From contig KV918764.1 of the NCBI GenBank assembly GCA_002049455.2, positions 372,001 to 436,000 of the forward strand: DNA of 64,000 nt, written 5' to 3'. Both the position numbers and the translations under genes were made by a program. The notes under the pieces were generated by a model. It did no database searches and had not been told where the DNA came from. It was given only the letters and a program-made list of their open reading frames with translations. The stretch comes from Porphyra umbilicalis (taxonomy: Eukaryota; Rhodophyta; Bangiophyceae; Bangiales; Bangiaceae). The first letter of the stretch is position 1. Every line of letters starts with the position of its first letter. Shown one piece after another: positions 11,154-22,177 of the stretch.

Positions 11154-12116
11154 TCACCACATGGTCATCACGTCGGACTCCCAAAACGGGTGCCGCTGGT
11201 ACGTCTGGGGCATGCCGCTCAGGAGGGGTGCCCCCGCCGCAAACTGGATCTCCCCGTCCATCAAGCCGTTCAGCCCCGGGGCCTTGACGGACACGTGCAT
11301 CGGGACGGGCAGGTCGTCGATAATGTCAAACTCCACCACCGCCCGCACCGGCTCGGGCGCCCGCCGCCGCCGCGCCCTCCCCGGCGGCGGCTGGCGGCCA
11401 TTGACGTAGACCGTCACGTCCAGGCGGGTGCGCCCCAGGATCGCAAACTGCATGTCCCGCCCCCACACGACCGCGTCGCCCTTGGCCGGCGGCAGCAGCG
11501 GGGGTGACCCAGGGAGGGAGACATAAAGGGCAGCGTCCAGGAAGCAGCCCGCGCCGGAAAAGACCGACAGGGCATCGTTGGTCGCCCGCACCTCCTGCCC
11601 CTGCACGACGACGGTCGAGGCGCTGGCCAAGTTGGGCCGATACACGGGCTGGCCGCTGAGGCTGCCGCGCTGCGCCCGCGCAATGCCGTCGGCGCGGGCA
11701 TTGTCGGCGCGCGGGACGTGCTTCACGGTGAGGCCACCAAAGCGCTCCACCGCCGCCTGCGCGTACACGAGGTACGCCTTGAGCCGCGGCGCACGCAGGG
11801 TGAGTTCACGCCGCACCGCCTTGATGATCAGCTCCGAGTCACCCCGGACGGCCAGGCGGGCGGCGCACGGGTTGGGGACCACCTCGAGGGCGAGCCGCAG
11901 GCCACCGAGCAGGCCCGCAGCCTCTGTCAGGTTGTTGGTGCTGCGGCTGCTGAGGATGCCGCCGGCGGTCACCACCTCAATGAGGCCCGACGCGGCGGAG
12001 GGGGTGCCCGCATGGGGGGTGGCGGCAACTTCCCCGCGGAGCAGCACCGCACCCCAGCTGCCGGTACCCGGGTTGGGCGAGCAGCTGCCGTCAAAGAAGA
12101 GCGTGTAGGAATCCAT
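11154..12116 (-). CDS. RNase H-fold protein with a novel C-terminal domain
   Basis: From the ATG at 12116 the protein has 320 residues. Residues 1-150 are an RNase HI-type domain, which cleaves the RNA strand of RNA/DNA hybrids. All four acidic catalytic positions are visible: D9 (FFDGSCSPNPGTGSWG), E65 (NNLTEAAG), D93 (RGDSEL) and D143 (HVPRADNARADGIA). The opening and the HVPRADN motif resemble plant-type RNase H-like proteins. The last 170 residues belong to no family I know; they contain an Arg-rich patch (GRARRRRAPEP) and end in PFWESDVMTMW. The frame is open for another 51 codons upstream, without an ATG and with a low-complexity product, so the ATG is preferred. No reverse transcriptase lies nearby, which argues for a host gene. 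I see no signal peptide. Confidence 0.75.
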   Translation of the reverse strand: MDSYTLFFDGSCSPNPGTGSWGAVLLRGEVAATPHAGTPSAASGLIEVVTAGGILSSRSTNNLTEAAGLLGGLRLALEVVPNPCAARLAVRGDSELIIKAVRRELTLRAPRLKAYLVYAQAAVERFGGLTVKHVPRADNARADGIARAQRGSLSGQPVYRPNLASASTVVVQGQEVRATNDALSVFSGAGCFLDAALYVSLPGSPPLLPPAKGDAVVWGRDMQFAILGRTRLDVTVYVNGRQPPPGRARRRRAPEPVRAVVEFDIIDDLPVPMHVSVKAPGLNGLMDGEIQFAAGAPLLSGMPQTYQRHPFWESDVMTMW

Positions 12117-15100
12117 GGTGCGCTGCTGTGGGGAACTGGGCAGGGGCTGCGCCAAGTGGCGGCGACGGCAGGGAAACAGGGTGCGGCAACAAGAAAAACG
12201 GGACACTGGTCTGTCACAGCGGGCCGACGGTCCAGCAAGAATCCCAATGGACCGTCCACATGGAAACACGTGCAGCGCACGTCACGGGGACACGGGCGGT
12301 TTGCCCCGTTTACCCCTCCGCCGTCGTGGACGGGGAAGGGCAAGGGCACGAACGTGGAACCGGCGTCGGTTCCCCAATGGATCCACGTGGGACAGAGCCG
12401 TTTGTTTACAAACAATCTATCGACGTCGATGCGGCAACGCTATCGACGCCAATAGGGGGCAACGCTATCGGTAGCGATAGAGGGCAACGTGCTGCGTGAG
12501 CAGAGTCGTGTCCCATTGGACGGCAGACACAGAGCGCCAACGGCAGGACGCTCCGTGCAGACGGCTCGTCGATGAGACACGGAGGCGTCCTCGGGGGTGC
12601 TCGTTGCCCAAGCAACTTGCGCGGCTCGATCGGCGTGCGCGCTGCGAAAGCGCACGGGGCGGCGGGGCGCGGTGTGTACTGTACTGTACGGCGCCGTGCG
12701 GCCGAGGGGCTGGCGCGCCTGGTCCGGTGCCGCCTCGGGCGAGCGGCCCCTGCAGGCGCCCGCGTATCTCGCGGGAAAGGCCGCCCCGATCCCAGATATA
12801 GATCTGGGATTGTGGGGAGCTCTTGGAGGTTGAGGACGCACGACTGATGGTCAATGGACCTGGCGTGTTTCTGGGCTCGAAGCATTGGTGCTGGATCAAT
12901 TTTCAAAGAGGTAGCAACTTGCACCGAGCATTGCGCACGGAGCCTTGTCACCGCGCAAGTCTCGATCCGCCACACGCGACCCCCCTATGGTCGGTCCGGC
13001 AAGAGCTGGAGCAGCCCCAGTCTGGGCCAATCAATCGCACAACCCGGCCTCTTGGCCAGGCCTGGACTCTCCACTGTAGGGCGGAACGACGATGTGGCTG
13101 ATGCTTCGTTCCCAACCACCATTTTCCCGCCTCTGCTTTCCCATCCCCTGTGCCCATGCCCCCCCCGTTGGGCTGGCGCTTGCCCGCCACTGCACCGCTT
13201 GAGCCCAACCGCGATCGCCGCGACGGCCAGCGCCCCCCCGTCGGATTGCCATTGGGCGTGGCGGGGCGCCACGCCGGCCACCCGCGTCCCCTGTCCGACG
13301 CTGCCCGCCCGTCGCGGTCGCGCGTTGCTTGCGTGCGGGTGCCACGGACCGCCCGGCCGCCGCCGGCGGTGCGGCGCCACTGGCGGCCGGGGTGCCGCCG
13401 CCCCCGTCGCGCCGGCGCCCCGCCGCCCCTGGCAGCGCCGGCTGGGCCGTCGGCATGCCTGCTGCCGGCGGCGACGCGGCGGGGGGGGACCCCTTGCGTG
13501 GCGCCTCTGACCTGTGGCGGCCTCGTCGGCGCCGCGCGCCCCCGCCACAGAGCGCCAGTGGCGACGGCCGCGGCGGACGACGGCGGCGGCCGAGCGCGGC
13601 GGCGGCGGCACTGCCGCGGGGGGTGCGTGCGTGCGTGCGCCCGTGTCGCGGGCGGGGGGGGTGCGCCGACGCGCGCGCGGGCGCGACGCCCGGCGGCGGT
13701 GCGCCGTGCGGTGCTGCGGGGGGCGGGCACCGCCGCTGCGGCGGGCGCGCCCCCGCGCGGCGGCGGGTGTGGACGGCGCGTCGGGGCGGGGCGGGGGCGT
13801 GCCGCGCGTCTCGGCGGCCGACGGCGGCTGTGGCGGGGGCGCGTCGGCACACGGCGGTGGGCGGCGGCGCTCGGCAATGGCCCCTCCCCGCCGTGACTGG
13901 CGGCGCACGTCTGCGGGGGGGTGGTGGCCGGCGTGCCTGCACATGCGGGATGGAGAGCACGGGAGGCCGCCGCGTGGTTCCACGTCATCGTCCGTGCGTC
14001 GGCGGCGGTCGGCTACGTGGCGGCCGGTGGCCTTTGTTTCTCCTCTGCTGCTTGTCGGATGCGGTCCCCCCCCTGTGGGTGGATGTTGTGCCGGCGGGGG
14101 TCGGCACGGGGTGGGGAGCGCGCGTGTGACGTGCACGGCTCCGACATGCCAGCCGCCGACACGGCGGCGCTCCACGCCGTCGACGTCACCGCGTCGTCCG
14201 TAACGGCGGCGACACGTTACTGCGTGTTGATAGCGGCGTGCGCCTTTCCGTGGACGTTGGCAATGGCGACGCCGACGTCGTGGCCGCGCTCGGCCACGGC
14301 GTCGTCGGGGTGGGGCCCCTGCTGCCGCAAGCGACGGGGGACGCCTGCACAGCGTCCTTGTTGTTGGAAGGGCAATGTTGCTAGCGGCGGCGGCAGCGGC
14401 GGTGGCAGCATCGGCAGCGGTGTCGGCACGAACGGTGCGTCGGTGGCGGTGCGGCTGCATCTGCTCGTCGTCAATGTGGACGTGGGCGGTTCAACTTGCG
14501 GGCCGCCACGACATTCTGTGGTAGTTGCAAGGGTGGGCACCCCTTCCCCACCTTCCTCGACGCGTTGCTGTCTTGGCTTGCGCACCCGCGCATCATGTCT
14601 TTTTGCTGTGCTGGGGTGGAAGACGGCACACACGTGTATCTTGACGCTGTGCGCGGTGTGGCTGCATGCCCCATGCCGTGGCGTGTTGGCGGTGGCAGTG
14701 GTTTGGTGACGGCGGCAGTGCACCGACGCTGCCGCGGCCGTCACGCGGCACCGACGCCGGCCCGTGCCACGCCCGTGTGTTGGATCGATTGTGCCACCGT
14801 CGCCCGCCACCGCCGCCGCCTCAGGGCCCGGCGCCATACATATCGCGGCTGTGCGACGGGGGTCCTCGCTACGGGCCGCCACCATCATCCGTTTGCGCCA
14901 AAGGGCAGAGCACCAGCGCCTCGCCGTACGTGCGCAGGGAATCGAGCGCGTCAGCAACCAAAGGCGGCGTCTCGGCCACACGGGGACCGTCTCCACCGGT
15001 CGCCATCACCTCGTGCGGCGCCACTGACGGAAACGGTGCGAGGGCCTCACTTGCCCGCCGAGGCACCCCGGGTCAGCGACGGGCGGGGCCACGGGCGGCA

Positions 15101-15987
15101 ACCCATTTCCAAGACGCGGCAGCGAGAGACCACCGCACCACCGGCGAGACGGTCAGCCGCAACAAAGGGGTAGTACAGGACGGAAAAGCGTCCCTGCCTC
15201 CCGCGTCACCCCCACTCCTCGCGGTCCCGCGCCCGTCGTCGAGCGCCTGCGCCACCGGTGCCGTCGTCAGCGTTGTGTGGCGAGGCCGCCTGTCGCGTCG
15301 GCGTGGCCCATTTGCTACAGTGCGGAAGTGGTCATGGAAATGGCGTTTTGTGCCAGCCGATCAACTTTGGTGCGCCAGCCATTTCTTCCACGTGCGTGCG
15401 CGGCGTGGGGGCCCGACCCGAGCGCGTGTGCCACGCGCTGCTCGGGAATTCCTCGAGGCAGCCACGTACAGTACGTATGACCGCGCCCAGACGACTGTTG
15501 CACAGCGGCGGTCGCCGGGCGCCCACCACCTCCTGCGTGTTTGCAGATACCGGGACCGAGCGGCACGTCGGGCGGGATGCCTGCCCGCCAGCAAATCAGA
15601 CAAATGACAGCGTCAGCAGCGACGCGCGGCCGCCACCGCCCGCGGCGCCCGCCGCCCGCTGCCGGCTGTTGCACGCGCGGCGCGCGGCGCCTGCCGTTTT
15701 TTTCTTTTTTTTGCCACCCGCCGTCGCGGTTGACAGACGGCCCGCCGCGCGCCCGCCGCCCCCGGGCGGTGCGCCCCGCGCGGGTGCCCCGCGCACCCCC
15801 CGATCGCCGGCCTGTATTATTGGCGGGCCCTGATGGATCGTTCACCCGCGGCGGCACTGGGCAGCGGCGCTCACCGCCCCCCCGACTTGCGCGCCCGCCG
15901 CCGCGCGACCGCTGCGCCGACGCCCCCGACCGCTGCGCCGCCACCCCCGCCCGCCGCCGCCTGCCGCCGCCGCCGCGGTCGCGCGCC
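12117..15987. other. No recognisable gene
   Basis: About 3.9 kb of very GC-rich sequence with long overlapping Arg/Pro/Gly-rich frames on both strands. None shows a domain or a convincing start. A hairpin with 9-bp arms (ATCCCAGAT/ATCTGGGAT) lies at 12789-12810, and three loose copies of a GGCAACGCTATCG motif lie at 12430-12495. A coding-like stretch at about 14190-14370 (plus) could not be assigned. Confidence 0.4.
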
Positions 15988-18065
15988 ATGTCCAGCCCCA
16001 GCCGGTTCGAGCTGCTCCCCCTTCCCGGCACGCGGAAGCTGCCGCGGCCCGACTCCCCACCAGACGCCACGCCGACCGACAACGAGCGGCTGGCCGCGGG
16101 GTCCCCGTCGCCGCCGTCGTCGCTGGTGAGGACGCAGCCCGACACGTCGTCGGCGCTCCCGGCGTCGTCCTCGCCGCCGCCGCCGCCGCTGCCGCCGCTC
16201 GCCCTCGGGCCGTCGATTAGCGCGGCGGCGCCGAGGCCGCCGTGGCCACCCGAGGAGTCATCCCCGTCGAGGCCACCCATTGCGTCGTCGCCGCCGCCGC
16301 CGCCGCGGTCGGCGTCACCCCCCCCGCCGCCGCGGTCGGCATCACCCCCGCCGCCGCGGTCGGCATCACCCCCCCGCCGTCCACGTCGCCGCCCGGCGCG
16401 GGCGGCCGGCGGCCGCCCCCCACACCCGTCGCCCTGCAGCCGCTGGCGGTCGGCCCCCTCGTCGGGTCCACCACCCCCACGTCGGTGCGGCTGTGGGGCG
16501 GGTGCCCGTCGCCGTCGGCGGCCACCCGCGGGGAGCGGCGGCTGGCCGTCGCACGCCTCGATCGGGCCGGCGGGCGCGGCACGTCCGCGGCCGCGCCTGC
16601 CGTCCGCGTCGTGTCCCTCCACGCCCACTTTGACGGGACGGGCGTGGCGGTGTTTGGGGACTTGACCCCCGCCACTCGCTACACGTACCGCTTCGGGTGG
16701 TACACGGCCGCCTCGGCGACCGCGTCGACGGCGGCGGACGACGGGGGGGAGGCGGTGCCGCCGCCGACACCGCCGCCGCCGCCGGGCGGGTACGACTGGT
16801 CGGCCGCGTCGGGCGGCTCGTTTACCACCGCCTCGGCGGATGCCGCCGCCAAGCGGTCGTACGTCTTTGGCAGCGGCCGCTCGACGTTGCCCCTCGGGCG
16901 CGGCACCCCCGCCGACCGGCGTGCCGTGTGGGTGGACGGGCGCGGGGACAAGGCGTTTCGCTCCGCCCTGCGCCTCGTGACGGCCACCTGCGCCTGCTCG
17001 ATCGACGGGGTGCTCTTTTGCGGCGACACGGTCACCTTGGGCAGACACGGCGGCGGCGCCCGCCCGCCGTCGGTGGCCGATGCGTGCGCGGTCTACCGCG
17101 CCGCCTTTACGGCGCCGGGCCTCAGCGCGCTCCTCGCGTCGACGCCGTGCCGGTTTGTGGCGGGCGTCGCGGACCTCCCCGACGCGCGCCCGCTGCTGCC
17201 GCCGCCGTCGACGGCGCACGGCCACCGCCGCGCCGCCGCCGTCGACGAGGCGGCGCGCCACGCGGCGACCGTCTACCAGGTGTCCCACTCGGCGGCCATG
17301 GCGGTTGTGCCGGGGGGCGATCGCCTCGCCGGCGCGGCGGGCGCCCCCGGCCGCTCCTGGTACACGTGGACGGACGGGTGCGTCGTCGGCTTTGCAACCG
17401 ACGTGCGCACGGGGCGGCGCGTGTCGCGGTCGTCGTCGAGGGGGCGGCTGCTCGACGCGGCGCAATTCCAAGCGCTCGTCGCCTTTTTGGGCGCCCACCC
17501 GGACCGCGTCAAGGTCGTGCTGTCGGCCGTGCCGTTTGCGCCCGACGGCGTCGGGGGCGCCGCCGGCTGGGCCGCCGAAGCGCCCGACCAGCGGGTGGCG
17601 CTGCTCAACTACATTGCCGACGTTGGCGCCCGGCGCGTCTTGTTCCTCTCGGGCGGCGCCGCCGCGTCAACGTCAATGGTGGTCGCGTCGGCGGGGGAGG
17701 GAGCGGGGGCGACGGTCGTGGCCGCAACGAGCGGGCCCTGGTTTGGGCCCTACCCGCCGCCGCCGCCGCAGCGGCGGGCGTCGCGGCCCCGGGGGGGGGC
17801 GCTCCGCCTCCCCGCCACTGGCGCGGTGACCGCCGAGGACAACTACACCGAGGTGACGGTCGGCTTGACCGAGGTCGTCTTTAGCCTATTTTCGCGCCGG
17901 GGGGGGCTCCTCAACACGACGACGCACGGGTGGGCAGGCCGCCGCCGCGGCCGCGGCGGGCGTTCCGGCGCCGGGGGGGGCGCTCCCCCTCCCCGTCACC
18001 GGCGGGGTGACGGCCGAGGACAACTTGCCCGAGGTGACGGTCGGCTTGACCGACGTCGTCTGTAG
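15988..18065 (+). CDS. PhoD-like phosphatase-family protein, probable pseudoenzyme
   Basis: Model: exon 1 at 15988-16125 (ATG, 46 codons), a 95-nt GT-AG intron at 16126-16220 (donor GTGAGG, acceptor GATTAG), exon 2 at 16221-18065; 660 residues, phase kept. The exon 2 frame has no early ATG, which supports the intron. Residues about 120-205 match the PhoD N-terminal beta domain (GPLVGSTTPTSVRLW, LTPATRYTYRFGW) and about 255-560 the PhoD catalytic fold (YVFGSGRS, FCGDT, VVLSAVPFAPD, LFLSGG). Active PhoD enzymes hydrolyse phosphate esters using Fe/Ca bound by a Cys in a GSC motif and by Asp/His of the D-D-H and SGDVH motifs. Here these read GSG, VADLPD and SGGAAAS, so catalysis is unlikely. Long Ala/Pro stretches separate conserved blocks. 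The tail repeats the previous 180 bases. The 3' end faces the ferroxidase gene 160 bp away. Confidence 0.7.
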
Positions 18066-18110
18066 CCAATACTGTAATCGCGGCGGGGGGGGCGCCTCGA
18101 CAAGACGACG
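17790..18110 (+). repeat. Partial tandem duplication at the end of the PhoD-like gene
   Basis: The segment encoding AVTAEDNYTEVTVGLTEVV (17825-17880) recurs about 180 bases on as VTAEDNLPEVTVGLTDVV (18006-18060), in a different frame. The second copy is therefore not translated as such in the main frame. Confidence 0.7.
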
Positions 18111-18224
18111 CACCGCTGGGCCGGCGCGGCGCGAGCGGCGGGGGCGCTGGCTGCGGCGGCGCCTCGGCGGCACCGCCGTGCCGCGGCGGCGGCGTGTGGC
18201 CCGTCCGCGGCGGGGCCCACCCCC

Positions 18225-19079
18225 CTACCCGCCGCCCCGCGGCGGCGGCGGCGGCGGCGGCGGGGGCGCCCACGGCGCGGCGGCCGACCGTCGGTCTGCC
18301 GGCACGACCGCCGCGCGCATCCCCGCGGCCGCCAAATCGGCCGTGTCGGCGCCCCACACCCCCCCCCCCCGCCCCCCCCCCGCACGTCCATGACGGTGAC
18401 CCCCCCCGGGTAGACGACCCCCCCCGCCCCGTCGGCGGTCGCCCCCCCCACGCCCGGGGCGGTCAAGACGGACCCCGGCGGGCGCCGCACGGGCACCGCC
18501 CCGTCTGACAGGGACCCCACGTACAGGCGGGTGGTGCCGCCGCGCCGCACCGCCAGCGGCGGGCCGTTGCAGTGCACGTAGCCCGAGACGGTCGACCACG
18601 CGGGGCGTGGGGGGGGGGGCGGGGGGGCGCCGCCCGCCGCCGCGCCCCCCCCCCCGCCGCGGGCGCGGGGGCCTCGAAAAAGGTGTGCAGCGCCGCCGCC
18701 ACCTCGGCATCCGCCCCCGCCGGTCGCACGCCGTCGGCGGCGGCGGGGTCGGCGACCAAGTCGGCCGCCGCGCGCACGACGGCCACGACGCCAAAGAGCC
18801 CCGCCGCCGCCCCCCCGCGCGTCGACGCGGCGTAGAGGTGGCCGGCGGTCGCGCCCGCCGCCGCCGCCGTCGGCGGCGGTGCGGCGGCGAGAGGCACATC
18901 CCACGTGGCCGTCCACGTGCCGCCGGGGGGGCGGGCGCGACGGGGCCGCCGCGGGGCTCCCCCCAGGCCGGCACCGCCGCCGCGAGGGGCACCGCCAGGC
19001 GGTTGAGGAGCGTGAGCGTCCACGGGCGGCCGGCGACGGCGTGGAGGAGGGGGCCGAGGAGCGCCGGGGGGGGGGCGGC

Positions 19080-19110
<31 letters not shown>

Positions 19111-19201
19111 GGGGGGCGGGGGCGTCGGCGCCACCAGCGTAAAGGCGGCTTTGGGAAAGACGGTGCGCGTGCCGGGCGGCAGCGGGCGGGGGGGGTCGAC
19201 G

Positions 19202-19238
<37 letters not shown>

Positions 19239-22177
19239 CGGCGCGGGGCACGCGTCGACGCCCCGCGGCGCGTAATCCCACTGCACCGCCGCCGCGGCGA
19301 GGCGGTAGTGGCGACCGGCGGCCGGCGGCGGCGGTGGCGGCACGGCGACCGCCGCCACGGGTGGCGCCCCCCCCCCCCGACTCGCCACGCGGCGACCATC
19401 CCCTTGGCCGCGTGGCCCGGCGCCCCACAGCGGAGGAGGAGGTCCGTCCCCCCCCCGGCGCAAGGCGCACGGTGTGAAAGAGGCCCGCAAGGAGCGGGTC
19501 GGTGGAGGACCCCCCCGGCGGCGGGGCGCCGCCCCCGACCCGCCCGACGCCCGCCGCCGACCCGTCGGCGAGCAGCGTGTGCACGTCCACTTCGGTGCCG
19601 AGGGTGTAGGCCGCCAGCCGCGCGGGCGCCCGGGGTGTCAGCCGCACAGCGCCGCTGCCGGGCGGCGGCGCGCAATAGAGGGTGCCCCCGAGCGTGTACT
19701 TGCGGTGCGCGCCGGCAGACGCGCTCCTCGCCCAGCCGCCGGGGGGTGGCGGCGGCAGATTCACCCCCGCGTGCAAGCTGAGCGTCTCGTCGAGGACGCC
19801 GACAAAAAAAGGGGTGGGCGGCGGCGGGGGCGCCGCCGCCGCCGCTGCCGCGGCGGCGGGCAGCCCCCCCCGCGGGTAGACGAGGAGCACCCCAAAGAGC
19901 CCCGCCGCCGTGTCGGCAACCTCCGCCACGTGGCTGTGGTACACCCACACCTGGGGCGCGCCGCCGGCGGCCGCGGCGGGCCCCGGCCCGGACCGGGGCG
20001 GCACCCCCCACCGCACCGTCACCGTGCCGCCGACGGCGACGGCATTGTCGGCAGCGTCGGCGCCCGCCGTGCCGTCGGCATACGCGGCGCCTTCCGCGTC
20101 TTTGGCGTACCGCAACCCGTGCGGGTGGAGGCTGAGGTCGTGGGCGGTGCCGTCGAGGGCGCCCCCACGGTTGTGAAAGGTGACAACGACCGTGTCGCCG
20201 ACGGCGGCGGTGAGCAGCGGGCCCCCGAGGCCGGGGGGGATGGCGCCGTCGCGGCCGCCGCTCGGCAGCGGCGGCGGCGCGCGCCGCGTAAAGGTGGCGT
20301 CGGTGTAGGCGACATAGACGCTTTTGACGTAGGCGGCGGCGGTGCCGTTGCCGGGGGCGGACGCGCCCATGGGCGGCGACACGCGCGCCGCCTGCGCGGG
20401 CGTGTACGCGCCGCCCGTGCACGCATTGACGGTGTGGTGGGCGGGGGTGTAGTCCCACGCCACCTGCTCCGCGGCGAGGAAGTAGCGGCGGGTCGTGCCG
20501 CCGAGGGGGGGGGGGGGGGGGAGCCGCGACGTGTCGACGCGAAACAGCAACGCCATGCCTGCGGGGTAGATGCGGCGGGGGGGGCGGGGGGGCGGGGGTG
20601 GGGGGGGACCGGCGACGCGGCAGCAGAGATGGAGGGCGCGGCGGTCGTCAGCACCCAAAGCACACAGACGGGCCGGGCAGACGGGGGGCCGCCTCGTTTG
20701 GCCCCACGCCCCCCTCGCAGTCCCCAGGTCCCCCCCTCACCCCGCCCCCCCCCCCCCCCGCGCGCAACGTACCCATCGCCACATGGTCATTCAAATGGCA
20801 GTGGCCGTACCACACCCCCCCCTCGTCCGCCGCGACAACAACGGTCACCCCCCGGCCCGGCAGGAGGGGCAACACGTCTGTGTGCCCCCCCCCCCCGTCA
20901 CCCCCCCCACCCCGTGCAGGTGCAGCGTGTGCACGTCGGCGACCGAGGCGGCGGCCCCCCCGCGGTGAGGCCGTGCCACAGCGTCCGCGTCGCCGCGTCG
21001 ACCACCCACCGCGGGCCGTGGCAGTGGGTAAAGCCATTGACGGCGGCGGCGATGAGGGAGGGGTCCCCGGGGGGGGGGGCGCACCCGGGGGGGGGGGGGG
21101 AGGGGGGGGGGGGCAGGGGGGGGGCGGGCGCGCCAGCGGCGACCGCGACTCGTCGTGCAGCTGGAGGAGCGTAAAGACGTGTTGGTAGCCTGGGCAGGGG
21201 AGGAGCGCAGCGCAAGCAGGACGGCGAGTGGGCACAGCGGCACGAGTGGAACCGTCAGGGCCGCGTCAGGGGGAAACGGCACTGGGATCCCAGTGCCGCG
21301 TCCCGGGACGCGCCACGACCGCGCGCGGGGCGGGCACGCCCACCGGCCAATGCGGATCCCCCCCCTCCCCCCCCCCCCCCCCCCCTCCCAACGTACCTCG
21401 GGGCATCCCCCGGTCGTCCGCCTCCTCGCGGCGGCTCACAACGAGGGGCCCGAGGAGCCCCCCCCCCCCCGACCCCCCCCCCCCGAATACACGTGCACCG
21501 CCGCCGGGGTGTGCCCCCCCCCCGCCGCCGCCGCGGGCACCCAAAACCACCGCGTGGCGGTGCCGCCGGCGGGCACGTCACCACCGCCGCCGCCGTTGGA
21601 GGCGCCGAGCGCAACGACGCCACCCACGTCGAGGCCGACGGGAAAGGGCGTGTCGGCCCGCACCGTGATGGCGAGGAGCTCCCCGGCGGCCGCGTACAGC
21701 GGCGGGCCGAGGAGGCCCATGGGGGATGTCGACCCGCCGCCGCCGCCGCCGCCGCCCGTGGCCGCCTCGGACGCGGCGAGCCCGACCGCCGGCGCGACGA
21801 CCGTGAACGTGTCGTCGGTGTAGGCCGTCCACACGGCCTTGGCGTAGACGGTCCCCCGCCCCGGCGGCCGCGCCGCCGCCGCACACGCGTCTGGTTCGGC
21901 GGCGGCGGCGCGGGGCAGCGGCGGCGGGTCGCGGCGGCCGGCCGCCTCGTCCGCGGTCATGGGGCGGCCAAAGCAGGCGTTGACCCCCCCGAGCGGCGCG
22001 TAATCCCACGCGACCGTCGCCGCGCGGAGGTAGTAGTGGCGGCTCGGCGGCAGCGGCTGCGCGGTTGTAGGGGGGGGGGGGGGGCACCAGCGCAAGGGCA
22101 ATGGCAGCGGCGGCGGCCGCCGCCCACGGGCGGGGGCGGCGACGGCGCCGCCGCCCGTGTGTGTCGGTCGGCGCCAT
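18225..22177 (-). CDS. Secreted ceruloplasmin-type multicopper oxidase (ferroxidase-like)
   Basis: Three repeats of paired cupredoxin domains (six in all) as in ceruloplasmin/hephaestin and algal FOX1 ferroxidases, which oxidise Fe(II) for uptake. The start ATG at 22177 opens a signal peptide (Arg-rich then WAAAAAAAIALALV). Each repeat has a WDYAP/WDYTP motif (near 22000, 20450 and 19275). Two GT-AG introns keep phase: 21190-21396 and 20559-20772. Splicing the second restores HCHLNDHVAMGM. Copper motifs: VHTLHLHG (20912-20934) and HCHLNDH (20783-20803) in domain 2; HPHG (20116-20127) and YHSH (19930-19941) in domain 3; VDVH plus CGAPGHAAKGM (about 19397-19430) in domain 4. Domains 1, 5 and 6 have none. 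The frame changes at several G/C runs of 7-18 bases, and the protein reads as conserved on both sides. Homopolymer errors in the assembly or early decay could each explain this. The end is convergent with the PhoD-like gene. Confidence 0.8.

Noticed and set aside
14190-14370. Coding-like stretch GVRLSVDVGNGDADVVAALG on the plus strand
   Set aside because: Val/Gly/Ala/Asp-rich products are expected in GC-rich frames. No start, splice signal or homology is recognised.
12948-14460. Frames of up to 491 codons on the minus strand
   Set aside because: Arg/Pro/Ala-only composition, overlapping equally long frames on the other strand, no domain and no splice context.
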